Notes under the pieces: model-generated
What the model saw: only the letters and a program-made list of their open reading frames with translations
Told to the model about the DNA's origin: nothing
Databases searched by the model: none
Shown: piece by piece, positions 39,346 to 51,552 of the stretch
Layout: each line of letters begins with the position of its first letter
How positions within the stretch are numbered: the stretch's first letter is position 1
Program-made: the position numbers and the translations under genes
Assembly: GCF_018691265.1 (NCBI RefSeq)
Contig: NW_024881313.1
Span: forward strand, 16,733,518 to 16,797,517
DNA: 64,000 nucleotides
Reading direction: 5' to 3'
DNA from: Tyto alba
Taxonomy: Eukaryota > Chordata > Aves > Strigiformes > Tytonidae

Positions 39346-40136
39346 GAAAAAACCCTGTTTCCGGATTGTGTGTGTTTACTTACCCTGTACACCACTACAT
39401 AATTAATATTTTCCATTTTAAAATTTCCACTCTGAGAGTATTTAGAAATAAATAAGAATGTGAAAAAATGCAGCAAGGTTTTTCAACAGTTTGACATGAC
39501 GTTACATTTTCAGAATCTTGATGCCAGCAGAACTGAGCTATTTTGTTTGACTTCAATTTATTAACTGTTAAAGACAAATAGGCTGTTAAAAATATACCAA
39601 CAACTCAAAAAGCTTTTACATAAAGCAACCCCCTTCTGCATGAGATGGAAAAAACATGTAACACCAGGCAACTAATTAATAGTAGGCATTAATCACAGAA
39701 ATCAAACTGCAAAATGGTTAAGGACTCACACACTGATGACATGAAAAGTCATTTTTACTTAGGATGCCTCAAACTCGTGGGGAAAAATCAGAGTTTAATA
39801 CCTTTTGAGAACAAATGTCCACATAAAAGTATCCTGAGAGCTGCCACTCCCTGATTCCATGAGGGAATGTTGGTAGACTGTGTAAGGAACTGATCAGGGC
39901 TGTGGCAGTTTTCTTTGGTTTTGCACTAACAACCAGCATAGCTGTAAGTTTCTGGAGCTACTTTTTCACTGTTTTATGTGAAAGATCTCCATGCTGTATT
40001 TTTGAAATCTCAACTTGCATTTGATATTCTGCTATCCTTGGTAACATATATTATGAATGGTATATATTCTATGCAAATAAATCGAATAGGAAAGCAGAAA
40101 AGGGGGAGGACTGATTTTTTTCAGTAGAAAATAAAA

Positions 40137-40182
40137 CTACAACAACTACTACTACTAATAACAATAATAATAATAGTAGTAG
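40137..40182 (+). repeat. Trinucleotide tract (ACT/AAT/AGT)
   Basis: ACTACTACTACTAATAAC runs on into AATAATAATAATAGTAGTAG. This is an imperfect trinucleotide microsatellite within the last CDK14 intron. Confidence 0.85.
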
Positions 40183-41079
40183 AAAATAAAACCGTTAATC
40201 CATAGATTACTGTTCAGGTCTGAGATGAATGAAGGCTATGTTTTATCATAAATTTTATTGTATTCCCAGATAAGATGATTTTAGCAGCACTGCAGAACTC
40301 TTATTTTATCCTATAAAATACTACATAAATATATATTATTAAAGTCAAAATAAGAAGAAAAAGTGAAACACTTCTTTTTTAATTTTTCAATGTAGGCAGA
40401 GTCACCATACTTCTGTGATACACTGTGCTTTCAAAGAAAGAGTATTTTCTGATGGAAAATAATTTGACTGATTTCCTCCCCACTCTTTTTCTTTCTCCGG
40501 ACCTGTGGGTCCTTCCTTGGTTTTTAGTGTTAAATCACCAAATTTGCAATTCAGCACTAGGACCAAATTGGATAAAATATATTCCATGATGAATATAATT
40601 CCCTTCAGAGATTTGCAAAATTGCAGTGCTGTCTTGATTAGGAAGCAGTAGATTTTGTGTATACACACACTTCTGTTGTGCACAAAAGACTCAATGTGTT
40701 TATACCTACATTTAATTAGCTATCAACAGCAAGTGTTTCCCAACATAAAATATTAACCCAGAGAATCAGAATCACAAAAACTGGTAATTTCACTACACAG
40801 TAAATAAACATTTTCCCGAATCTCCAAAGTATATGACTTCTTTGTTTTGCAAATATGTTTACAAGTATATCCAAGTCATACTAAATAGAAATGATTGTAG
40901 TATTTGATACTGGGATTGTCCTTTCTTGCATCTGGATTTATGCTTCATAATGATTATCTACTAGACACAGAAATAGTCTTTCTGTAACTCAAAATTTTAC
41001 TGGAGGCATTTAGAAGAACCTTGCTTTAAAATATAATGATTTTTCATCTTTATTCTCCCCCCTTCAAAAGGTTTCACTG

Positions 41080-41260
41080 CTCCTGATGTTTAACGTTATG
41101 CAAAGACGTGTTTCTGCCAATGAATATCGCCTTATGGTTATGCTTCTGCAAATAACCTGCTGTGAGCTGATAAAAGGATTAATGCAGCCAAAATTCTTAA
41201 TCTGTGAAATTACAAATTAAATTCTCATATTAAAAATACCACCCTGAGGTATTTTTTTGT
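41080..41260. promoter_or_regulatory. Candidate intronic regulatory element
   Basis: Octamer/POU-like words (GTTATGCAAAGAC, TTATGCTTCTGCAAATAAC), GGATTAATGCAG and ATTACAAATTAAATTC lie within 150 bp in the last CDK14 intron. It is non-repetitive. Confidence 0.3.
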
Positions 41261-42830
41261 GGTTTTAATTCCCCTCTGGTGTTCTGCATACATTGTGCTT
41301 GTTAATGACTAGGACAAAACTGTCTCTGTTGGCAGCCTGCTGCAGAGTGATAATGTGTAGGCATTTACTTCACTGATAGAACTGGATTTAACCACTGACT
41401 GATAAACTAAGTGGCAAGTGGGTAATAAGTCCATATTAACAGAAAAGTACTACTGCAGAATTCAGAATTCAAAATCCTGGCTAGACTAAATCACAGTCAG
41501 AAGGATTGAGATGTCACCACTGCAGAGTGATTTTTGTTTTTCATTTAGTGGAAAAAGGATAAATGAACTGGCATTCTTGATGTTTCATTAGTCCTGAAGA
41601 AATGAATCTCTTCGCATCGGTTTCAGCAAAGACAGACTTTCAACAGCAGCCTTAATTTACACTGCATCCTTTGAATTTTCAGTTTATAAAGTACTGCAGT
41701 CAGCAAGCTGAGTGGTGGGTTAGCATGGCAGAGGAGGAAACTGGGAATCTTTTTGCAGAGCAAGGATACAGTCTATGACAGAGCTGATGGTTGACAAAAA
41801 TTCATGGTGCTAATTTGATTTTAATGTTCGTAGTCTACAAATGGGAGAGTGCTCTTCAGAGTAGAGACGTGAGTAGGGTACTTGGACAACCAGGTCACAG
41901 ATTCAGCTCAAAATGTGACTACTACAGAGCTGTTGAGGATGGAAAAGATAAGCTTTTGGAAGACCAAAGTTTTCATACTGACACTGATGTAAACAAAATC
42001 TATTGTGGATTCATATTCAGAAAGGGAGCTCAGATTTCATCAGCAAACTTTTAAATCAGACACAGTCACTCACACGTGTCATTGTTGTATCTCTGAATTT
42101 TCTGCCTCCAGAGTACTGGAGTTAGATGTTTTGCTAATGGATGTATGTTTGGAAGCAGAAAATAACATACACTGTTCCAATGCAAGCATGCTTCTCTTCA
42201 CCACAATGATTTAAAGCAAAATGCTGATTGTTACTCCCCTGTGAAACCAATTTTTAATAGAAAAACCTTCTCTGAATCAAAAATATGATGCATGATAATA
42301 TTTTTACCCAGAATAAATAGTAGTGTGCTTTTAACACTGGGAAAAGATGTGGACACGTGTGGTGTAAATGATTTACAATTATTAAAGAGATAATTGACAA
42401 CATACATAACGATAGGAATATTTTTGCCAAGTCAACTGGAATGCATTTTGTTTAATAAAAGAAATAAAAAGATGTACGTAAATACTGAAAGCATTCTTAA
42501 TTAATAATATCATCTGCCATCCTCTTCTTATACAATCTAATTCAGCAAATTAACTGATTGTCTACTTTGTGTCTCTCAGACTTCCAAATGCCAAGTCTTT
42601 TCTTAAAGGTTACTGTTGTAACAGATAGAGATGCTGTGAATCAAACGTGGATGGATTTTTATCCTGCAAACTGCAGCTAGTTAAGAAGTACCGTATGTTA
42701 TAAAGTGAAAAGCACTAAATATGTAAATTGTATTTTTCCTTTTGCTTTATGACAATTCAGATAATTCTCTTGGCTGTACACATAATCAAATACAAAGATA
42801 GCTGGCTGCAGACTGCAGAGCAGAGATAGC

Positions 42831-42845
42831 AAAAAAAAAAAAAAA
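42831..42845 (+). repeat. Poly(A) tract, 15 A
   Basis: Homopolymer about 170 bp downstream of the CDK14 penultimate exon (in gene orientation). Confidence 0.9.
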
Positions 42846-43018
42846 TCCATTTTGTCCTGTGTCAAGCTAACTATGTAATTTCAAGCTACACAATTGCACT
42901 CACGTATTTTGTGTGTGGCTGTGTATGTCCATGAAGCATGTGAGGGTTAGCATACACTCATGCCTCTCTATGAACCAGAGTCTTTCTTTTTAATCGATTT
43001 GGAGGTGGTTATACTCAC

Positions 43019-43158
43019 TATCAGTTAACTCCCATAGCCGTGGGGGCAGATCACTGAAATACTCATGGCTCAGGGCTGCCTGTGCTGACAGTCTGTTCTT
43101 TGGGAAACACTGGAGTAGTTTGGAGGCTAGATCTTCCGCGTGATTCACACAGCTGAGC
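43019..43158 (-). CDS. CDK14: CDK14 penultimate exon (end of kinase domain)
   Basis: This 140-bp exon encodes 46 full codons plus one base at each end. The translation contains HAEDLASKLLQC, PKNRLSAQAALSHEYF and LPPRLWELTD, which is the CDK14 kinase subdomain XI region. The Arg of NRLSA corresponds to the conserved subdomain XI arginine of CMGC kinases. The acceptor is GTGTTTCAG (AG at 43160-43159) and the donor is GTGAGT (from 43018 downward). The exon enters in phase 2 (AA|G, Lys) and leaves in phase 1, matching the terminal exon at 39115. Two residues differ from human as I remember it: Tyr to Cys in LS(C)VNH and Ser to Phe in QC(F)PKN. The reading frame is open throughout. CDK15 differs at many of these positions, so CDK14 is the better call. 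All upstream exons lie beyond the right edge of the window. Confidence 0.95.
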
Positions 43159-46034
43159 CTGAAACACAAACAAGATTTTCCTGAAAAACAATCTCATTAA
43201 TCTGTTTACCAATTCCATCTGCAGTCAGCACAGTTGAAACACCAAGTCTTGCTAGCCAGGATAAAGACAAAGTCTGTTTGGGAGCACTACCAGGAAAGAT
43301 ATTCCTCAGGTTAGGGAGTCATTGAATTATTTCGGGGTTGGCACCTCTAAAGTCATTCAAATTTTACAAATATAGAGCATATATTATACCATATCACATA
43401 TGCCCTGCCTAGTATGCTAAAGGATTGTAACAGCATCTTCAAAGCAACTGTTTTGATTCTTCCATTTACATTTTATTAAGCATACTGACAGACTGAAAAT
43501 TTACAGCGCTGGAAACAAATGGTTATTACCATCTAAACCCATGTATTCCAAGCTTAAAATAACAGCAGTGTTCATACAACTTTGTGAAGTATCAAATTTT
43601 AAAATCCAGTGACACTTCACATGCAACATATGCACCATGTTTCATAAAGACATGTCTTTCGGGATGTACTGACTTCTTATTTTTTCATATATTCACACTG
43701 CAGGGGTTTGACTCTTCATTAGGTGTTAATGCAATGCAAACATTAAATAGTAAGTAAATTATCTTTTCTTAGCTACCTAGGGAAATCTGAGAAAACACAT
43801 TGTTTTACTGGGAGGTATATGCTTGGGAATATTATAAGAAAATATAAACAAAAATAATGGATTTGGAGGGGAGAGAGTAAAATGGTAATCAGCAAGATGT
43901 GGCTTGGGTCTAGTAACCTACAGCTGCCCCCTAAATTTCCAAAGCCATTATCATAATATGCAGTTGGAAAAGAGGTTCTGAATTTTGTTGACATCGTTTT
44001 GCTATTATTAGTAGGTGACTTTGTAAATTAAACCATGCCTTTGTTCAGTAAAGATCTTGTCAGGTAAAAATGCCGAAGTGTATAAAAGGTCCCCTATATT
44101 TTAATGCACAGGTTTCGCAAAACAGATGGAGTAGACTGCAGTCCAAAATACTCCAGTATTGGAAAAGATGGTGTTACCCTCTAAAATCAATAATCCTACA
44201 GCATGTTCCATGCAAATGTTGATTTTTGTTCAGCTCAAGCTGACTTTCTGGAAAGCCATTCAAGGAAGATGGATCAAACAGAGTTACTCTTTTATTGGGC
44301 TGATATGGCATAGTTTATATGGATCAGTGTATGCATAGGTGAAAATTGTCTGCAACTAAGAACAGACAACACTGAAAACAATAAATGAAAAAAATAAATT
44401 GTTATTACAGTGAGAACTTTAAGTCACAAATGTCACAGACACAACTTTTTGTCCATTCTCATACCACACTCAGTGTGAAAAAAAAAAATAATTTAAAAGT
44501 CAAAAGCATCTATACTAAATTATGTGCTGGCATATGTATGATATCCTGATATTTGTAATGATTCAAAAAATATGCCACTGGCTGTCTTTTTAATTTCTAG
44601 TAAGTGTACATGAGATAGGAATTTTTGAATACTGTGTCTATCTGATCTCTTCTTGAGAACTGGCAGGATATTTATCCAGAAATTACCCAGGGATGAAATG
44701 CTGACCACTTTGGGACATTATTTCTCATCAGCCATAACTTTACATAATACCCAGGATTAGGATTTGGAATTGCTATTCCAGATTAAACAGATGCTGAACT
44801 CCAGTGTTTCTGACGGGCATCATTTTTTTCTGCATTCATTTTCAGTTCATGACAAAATAAAGGCAACTTGAATGAAAAAGTCATTGCCTATGAATTATAT
44901 TAATTCTAGACTCCTTAAACTACCAGACTGTAGAAATTGTTTCATTAAGCTTTTGTGAAAATTACAGGAAAGTTCATTAGAGAATGTAGCAAACTACCAT
45001 GAGAAAAGGCTATTCCTAACAAAGAGAAGGAAAGGGGGGTTGGGTGGAGAGGGGTGGGGTGTGTAAATATTCATAGATATTAAATCTTTTACACAACCAA
45101 AATTTCCATGGGCCTGTGATTATACTGAGTCTGTGAGGCTTCTCTTGTGTCCTAATCCCACCTGCACCAATTATTTTTTCAGAGGTCCTGGCAAATCGTT
45201 TCACCAACATATTATTTGCCCCACAGAGGTAGCTGCATCCTTCTTAGGAGCCATAGTAAACTTGCTCTGTCTTGAATGAAAGCTACTGTTAAATCAGAAA
45301 AATTAGGTCACTTAAGTAAGTAGTGAAATATTAACCTCCAATGTAAGAATTATACCATTCCTTAGCTGATCCATAGGCATAGTGAAAATTCTAATTAAGT
45401 AAAGCAAAGCAAAAGAAAAGAACATTCAAATATTAACTAATTTGGAATTTTTGGTGAAATTACGGATGATGACACCCTAGTTCCTTGGTGCTCTTGAACA
45501 GAGTAGTGCTGACATTTTGACTGTATTAATGGTCACCAATATACCTGGCATACTGCTAAGATTTTTTTTTTTAGCAAGAAAATCAGATTAACTAATATAA
45601 ATTTAAAATATTTTGAGTAGGAACAGTTTAGTAAGCCAAAGTCATCTTCTCAGTTTAGAAACAAAAAATATACATGTTTACTGAGATTGGTCAAGAAGCC
45701 AAAGATAAGTATGAAATAATGAGAAGATTATACATTAATACAATATAACCCAACAACAAATATCTAGGGCTGCAACATAATCACAGCAACTAATTAAATA
45801 ATTATTAATAAATCAGTCAAAATTAGAACCTGTTTTATAATTAATAAATAGAAAAAAGACTAAATTAACTGCAGAGTCTGCAAAAATAGTTCAATCTGCT
45901 ATAAGTTTTACATTTACCTGCCCTGATAATACTCCAAGTAGTGCTGGGGCAGGGGTGTGTGTGGTATTAGTTATTTCTACAATGCTTTGAAGATTCCAGT
46001 TGCTACATTATTAGTATCATGTTCCCAAGCATTT

Positions 46035-46200
46035 ACAGATTTTAAACTCAGAAGGGACCACAATGATCACGTCTCACCTGTGTAATACAGGCTGAAGAAG
46101 ATCATCCAAGTAACTCATGGCTCAAATCATCACTTTTAGCTAGGCTCTACATCAAAATTCTAGCTTTGTTTATAGACCTTTGCATAGCAATGAAAAAATT
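46035..46200 (-). mobile_element. Old CR1-type LINE fragment, antisense
   Basis: The plus strand reads CTCAGAAGGGACCACAATGA, then TCACGTCTCACCTGTGTAAT and ACAGGCTGAAGAAGATCATC. This resembles the reverse complement of CR1 3' regions in sauropsids (AGAAGGGACCATTATGATCA followed by CTGACCTCCTG and AACACAGG). It is diverged and the distal boundary is uncertain. Confidence 0.5.
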
Positions 46201-46483
46201 ATTCTCCAAAACCCATGTCTTCTGTGAAGGTCACTTCTGGAAATCAGTGGACACTGCAGAAGGCATATGCGTGTGGGCTCCTAAGGCTGTCAGTCTTAAA
46301 ACCAATGCCTTAGTGGAATGTATGACTAATTCTGCTGCTTTGTTTAAAGACAAGCTATTCTTTTATTTATGAAAATGCACTGTATGATCATGTATTTAAA
46401 TTACATCTACTATATCAGAGTTGTTTGGAGGAACCCAGTTAGCACATAACCGCAGCAGTCTGGAAGGTTGGAATGGTTGTGGG

Positions 46484-46573
46484 TTTTTTGTTTGTTTGTT
46501 TGTTTGTTTTTTGTTGTGGTTTTTTTTTTTGTTGTTGTTTTTTGTTTGGTTGTTTTTTTTTTTTTTTTTTTTG
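46484..46573 (+). repeat. (TTTG)n and poly(T) low-complexity tract
   Basis: About 90 bp composed almost only of T and G. It includes about four tandem TTTG units, GTT units and a final run of about 22 T. The Lys/Asn-rich and Phe/Leu-rich frames over it are artefacts. Confidence 0.95.
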
Positions 46574-49500
46574 CCAGTAGTCTTCAAAATATCCTCCTTA
46601 AAACATTAACAATTTGCCTGATGTAAGCTTGAAACATGATTCCTCAATGGGGACGAAGACTGAATTTTCTCATGTGGTTCAGTAGTTAAATATCTAATAT
46701 AGAAAAGTTAACAAAAAGAACTATAGAAAAAAAAAAGATTTGATTTTTAAATACACCTCCTTCAGTATGTGACAGGATGGAATTTCATACAATATGGCTT
46801 TGTGTCTAAAACATAATAGCATGTTTTGTTTCACAGCAGTTGGGCCATACAGGAACTTGGCATGCATGATATGGCAAGTCTCAATATTCATGCTTCACTT
46901 ACTGTCACACTAATCACTGAGGAATAGTTGCTAGCCATGACAGCATACATACTTTCAGAAAATGTGGTGTACAGCAGAATACAGAGAAACCTTTGGCAAG
47001 GAATATTAAATAATATGTAGATATTGTTTTGAGAAATAATGGGAGTATTTTTACACACCTACTCTGATGACATTTGTGAACCACGTTGATTTTCAACTTA
47101 ATCCCAAACACTATATATGGCCTTAGCTCAAGAAAAACAAACACCATATGAACTTGTCCCACTTTAAACATGTATGAATCTGACTAGACTTGAGCAGTTG
47201 TAAATCTCATTGGATTACAAGAATTTGATTTAATTTCAGAAAACAGGCTGGAATGTCTTTCTACTGCAGAGGAAGGTCACTATTTGGTCAAGCAGAACAT
47301 GACTAAGATCACTGAAGTTTGGTTTAAGATCTTGAGAAAAAAAAAGTTTTGGGCATGTGCAGTGAACTTCTGAACCTAGGGTGATTTGCTTTTAAATGCA
47401 ATGAAGAAGGCAGCTCAAATTCACATTAATAATGAAGATAAATGGGCATTAAAACAAATGGAGATAATATGCTGTCTATATACTCCTAACAGCATGAGGT
47501 AAATACATCCCAAAGCAAAAATCGTTTATTGTGCATGTTTTTCATGTGAAGATACAACTCTCGCAGCGTATCATTAATTCATTTCTTGACTGGCATTTAT
47601 AGCATGGCCTAGAGGAGGGAGGCACCTAATTCCCTTCTGAAATCTCAGCTCTGCTTCTTTATTCTAAGTAATCTCTTGCAACCTGAAGTGCTGAAAGACA
47701 AAACCACAGTTACCCTGAACAATCACACCATTTAGTAGAGGTTAAAGTTTAATAGTAAGAGGAGAGTAAACAAGTTGCTGGAAATCAGGCAGGCCATACA
47801 GTAATTCTCGCAGCTTGTTTTAGCAGAGGATGCCATGGTCCCCTCAGCAACAGGGCTCCTGTACAGTCCCTGTGGTATCTCACCTACAATCGCACTGCCA
47901 CCAAGGGCTGTATTCCCCATTTTCACCCACATCTGCTTGAGGCAGACAGTTTTTCCTCCTTGTGCCAGGTTTTATGTCTCTCCTGAGTTCTGACACAAAA
48001 CTGTGCCAACACCATATATTGTAGTTAACATTTTCTTTGCAAATTCATTATCTTCTGACCAGTTGATACAGAAATGCCCTCACATGCCTTGATAGTTTGC
48101 ACCTCTGAATATACACACAACCCTACTAGCAGCAGCTACACAGCACACAAATTGGGCAGGGCCTACCTTAAGTAATATTTCCTTTTTACTAAATATCAAC
48201 AGCCTTTTCTGTTGTTATAGCCATGACGAGAACACCTACCGTCTTCAATGACCTGACGTGCCAGCTCCAGGATGCAGGAGCTGCTTCCCAAATGCTCCTG
48301 GTGTGCCTCCACAGAGCTTTTGGAGAGTTTATTTAGCCATCATGAAACCACTGCAACAAGTGAACACAAGTTTTGATGCGATGCTTTTAGCTTTTGATAC
48401 AGATGAAGGCGTAAAGTGGCACCTCAAGACAAGAATCTAACAGAGTAAAGACATTACCATTTTTTCAGTGTCTTACACAGAGGGTACTGAGGACTACAAC
48501 TGATGAATAAAGAGAGACAAAAGCTTTTGAAGGTTCACGGAAGCAGGGTTTTACTTGTTGCTGATCAATCACAAAATACAGAATTGACTCTACAGCACAG
48601 TGTAGAACTACTTCAAGCCAAACTATACAGTAACCGTTACGGTCAAAAACAGACACAGGAACCACATCTCAGTATTGGGATTGTCCCCCACACCTTCATG
48701 GGGCTGACAACACCAGTCCTAATGCCGTGCTGGGTTGTGCACATTCTTTAGGAGAGGCATGTCTCCAAATACCTGGTATCCCCCTAGCTCTTCCCAAACT
48801 GAGGTGCTGGCATATAGATTCAGAAACACTGAGCCCTCTACACATGCAGGGCAGGAAAGTACAGTCTCCAGCCTTCTTAGGCTATTGGTTTAATTGTACC
48901 GTTCTAGGTCAATACCTCACTAGAAGCAAGGTTGCAACATCCCACTCAGGCTTCTTAGATGAGCTAGGCTGGGACAATTCCTGCACTAACGTGGCTGTAC
49001 TGCTTCCAGCATCTGTCCCTGCTCTGTGCTCCTGCACAACACTGTGCTCCACAGTCTTCAGACCTTCACAATTTCTGTAAGGGTGTATGGAACAATCTGT
49101 CTGGAAATTCAGAAATTAGTTTGATCCCTTGTAATTATATTATCATATCACAGCATCAGCAGTCTTATCTGCTGAAGTACCGAAAAGGTGGTCAAAATTT
49201 TTATTATTAAAATAAAAGCCATGACAACCAATTGTAAGTATTCACTGATACAGAACAGAGATAAAAGTAGCAGTGTTTGATTCTTTGGTATTGCTGTTAA
49301 TGTCGATGTAAAAGAGGTCAGAGCCTCATTTGGAAAGCTGTGGAGGTAAGTTCATTCAGTGCATTCCAGGAAGGTAATAATAACTCTGTCCCTTCTGAAC
49401 TAATTCTCACTTGACAGTTGCACACATGCCATTAGCTGGAAAGTAGCCAAGATTAATAACGTTTCATGAAAAAGAGTGAATGTAACAAGCGAAGGTTCTA

Positions 49501-51535
49501 ACAATATAGGCAACTAGGGTTTTTTTCTATTGTAATTAATACAGATTTCCCCCTATGTATATCACTTTTATACACTTGGTAAATTTTTAGAAGAATTTAC
49601 TGACCCAATATGAAAACCACAACTGTAGTTGCAGCTCCTGAACCTCTCAGAATGGAGAATTAAGATGCTTATTTAAACAGCTCAGGAGTCATGGGAGGCT
49701 TCAGAGACTCCGTTTGGTCACACCTAAGCCAGACAATTAAGTGATCCAACCTCTCATGGCAATTCACATTTGATAATGGCCATTAAGATCAGTCGTGACT
49801 AGATCATAAAATCATTTGTATGTGTCATCACTGAATGTAAATCAAGATAAAAACTTAGTTATGAGTCTATTTCTCCTTGACTTTCTGCACTAGATTTGAT
49901 GTGTGTTAGTCTCCGTTTCAGATGTATTACTGTACATCTACAACACATCCAGCTTGAAAGGTTTGCTTCATATAGGAAGCATAACATTAACATCCTTACA
50001 GAACATAACACCTCTAAAAAACAAAGTTGGTTGATTTGAGCTTTAAATGTTAAGCTTAAAAAGAATCAGTCAATATAAAACAGACTTAGCAGTACCTTGA
50101 GTTTTGTCCTTCTGTAGCCTGACATGTACCTATGCTAGCTCTTGCTCTGATGCATCAGAATAAATATGCTGGCCTACAAAACCTTCCAAACAAAGGTGCT
50201 AACCATTGAGATCTTAGGGCATGAAGACAGCTAATACTATTCATTGATAATATTGCAGATATTTCCCCTACTTGTTCCATACCAGTTTAATACAGAATAA
50301 GGTTTACATTTGATATTAGGTGTCTTTTTGCTGTGATAATATATGCTGGAACATCAAATGAAGCAAGGACTATGGAGTCTGCATGGCAGACATTAAAGAG
50401 AAGAAAACTAAGCTTACTTAAACAGCAAATATACAATATATGTCCAGTGACAACATACTCTAAGGTTTTGAGAATGTTGCTTTCTCTGATATGATCATGT
50501 AACTTCCTCATTTCTTGGGAAATCTGAGGTTGTGATATTCCAGGCAACATGACTGCTGGGTACAGTGTTCTGCTACTGCTTAAAACCACAACTAATTCTT
50601 TAAATTAAAATACCTGAAGAATTTCACATTAATTCACTCAGTTTTCAGCAGTTTCTCTCAGATTTAGATATTTCCAAGAAAAAGTATTTCCTAAGAAATT
50701 TTAATCAGAACATGCCTTAACATTTTGCACTAGAAAGAATTTAGCAATTACTTCTTTTTGATTTTACATGGCACCACCAGTCATCTATTTTAATTCTTTC
50801 AGCATTCCAATTAGCCCAGCATTCAAGATACTAATTATGGAAGACACAGTGTATTACTTACACCACAACAGACTACTACTGAATATGCTAGATTTATAGT
50901 TACTGGAAAAAAGTTTGCTTGATTGCTGTGTAATTAATGAAGAACAACAACATGGTGGCAACATCTAATCAGAAGCTTTTGATTATTTCAAAATTCTTTA
51001 AAGAGCATGAATCTTCTGATCAAGGAGAGTGATTTTTAAAGGCCTTCTTCGTGCACCCCAGTAAGTTGAACAGAACATCCTTGGAAAATAAAGAGCTAAA
51101 AATAATTACTAACACCCCAATCATTTTATGAGCTATTATTTCACCAGAAAATGGAGAAAATATATCTTTAATCCTGAACAAAAACTCTTCAAGGATTATG
51201 TTCTCTATAAACCTTTCGCTGAGAACTGAAAATATAAGTTAGTAATGCAATAAATGCCCTAACAAATATATCAGATTTTTCACTTAATGCTTTTTACAGG
51301 CTTAAACCAAACTGAGTGAAAGAAAATCACCTTTTACAGTCTGACTCTTAAAGGAAGAATGCCTTTCTGTTATGCTTTTTAAAAGAAGGCATGGTGAATT
51401 TATATCAACCTCACTGAATCTTGGGGCATGATAAAAGGAAGAAAATAAGGCCGTGGAGTTAACGTTCCATAGCATTCTTTCTTCACATATTTATTTCCTC
51501 ACTGGCTGGACATAAACCAAAAAAAGGAGGGAATA

Positions 51536-51552
51536 AACACACACACACACAC
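51536..51552 (+). repeat. (AC)n microsatellite, about 8 units
   Basis: Short dinucleotide run. Confidence 0.9.

Larger units (their letters stand above)
39116..43018 (-). other. CDK14: CDK14 last intron, phase 1
   Basis: This is a 3903-bp GT-AG intron between the two recognised CDK14 exons. It is AT-rich. It holds a 13-bp inverted repeat close to the 3' acceptor, a short trinucleotide tract at about 40140, and a stretch at about 41080-41260 with the look of conserved regulatory DNA. I found no further exon in it. Confidence 0.85.

Noticed and set aside
46396..46609. Lys/Asn-rich and Phe-rich frames
   Set aside because: They are translations of the TTTG/poly(T) tract.
48727..49080. 117-codon plus-strand frame in the intron
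   Set aside because: No domain, and no paired exon signals; antisense to CDK14 without other support.
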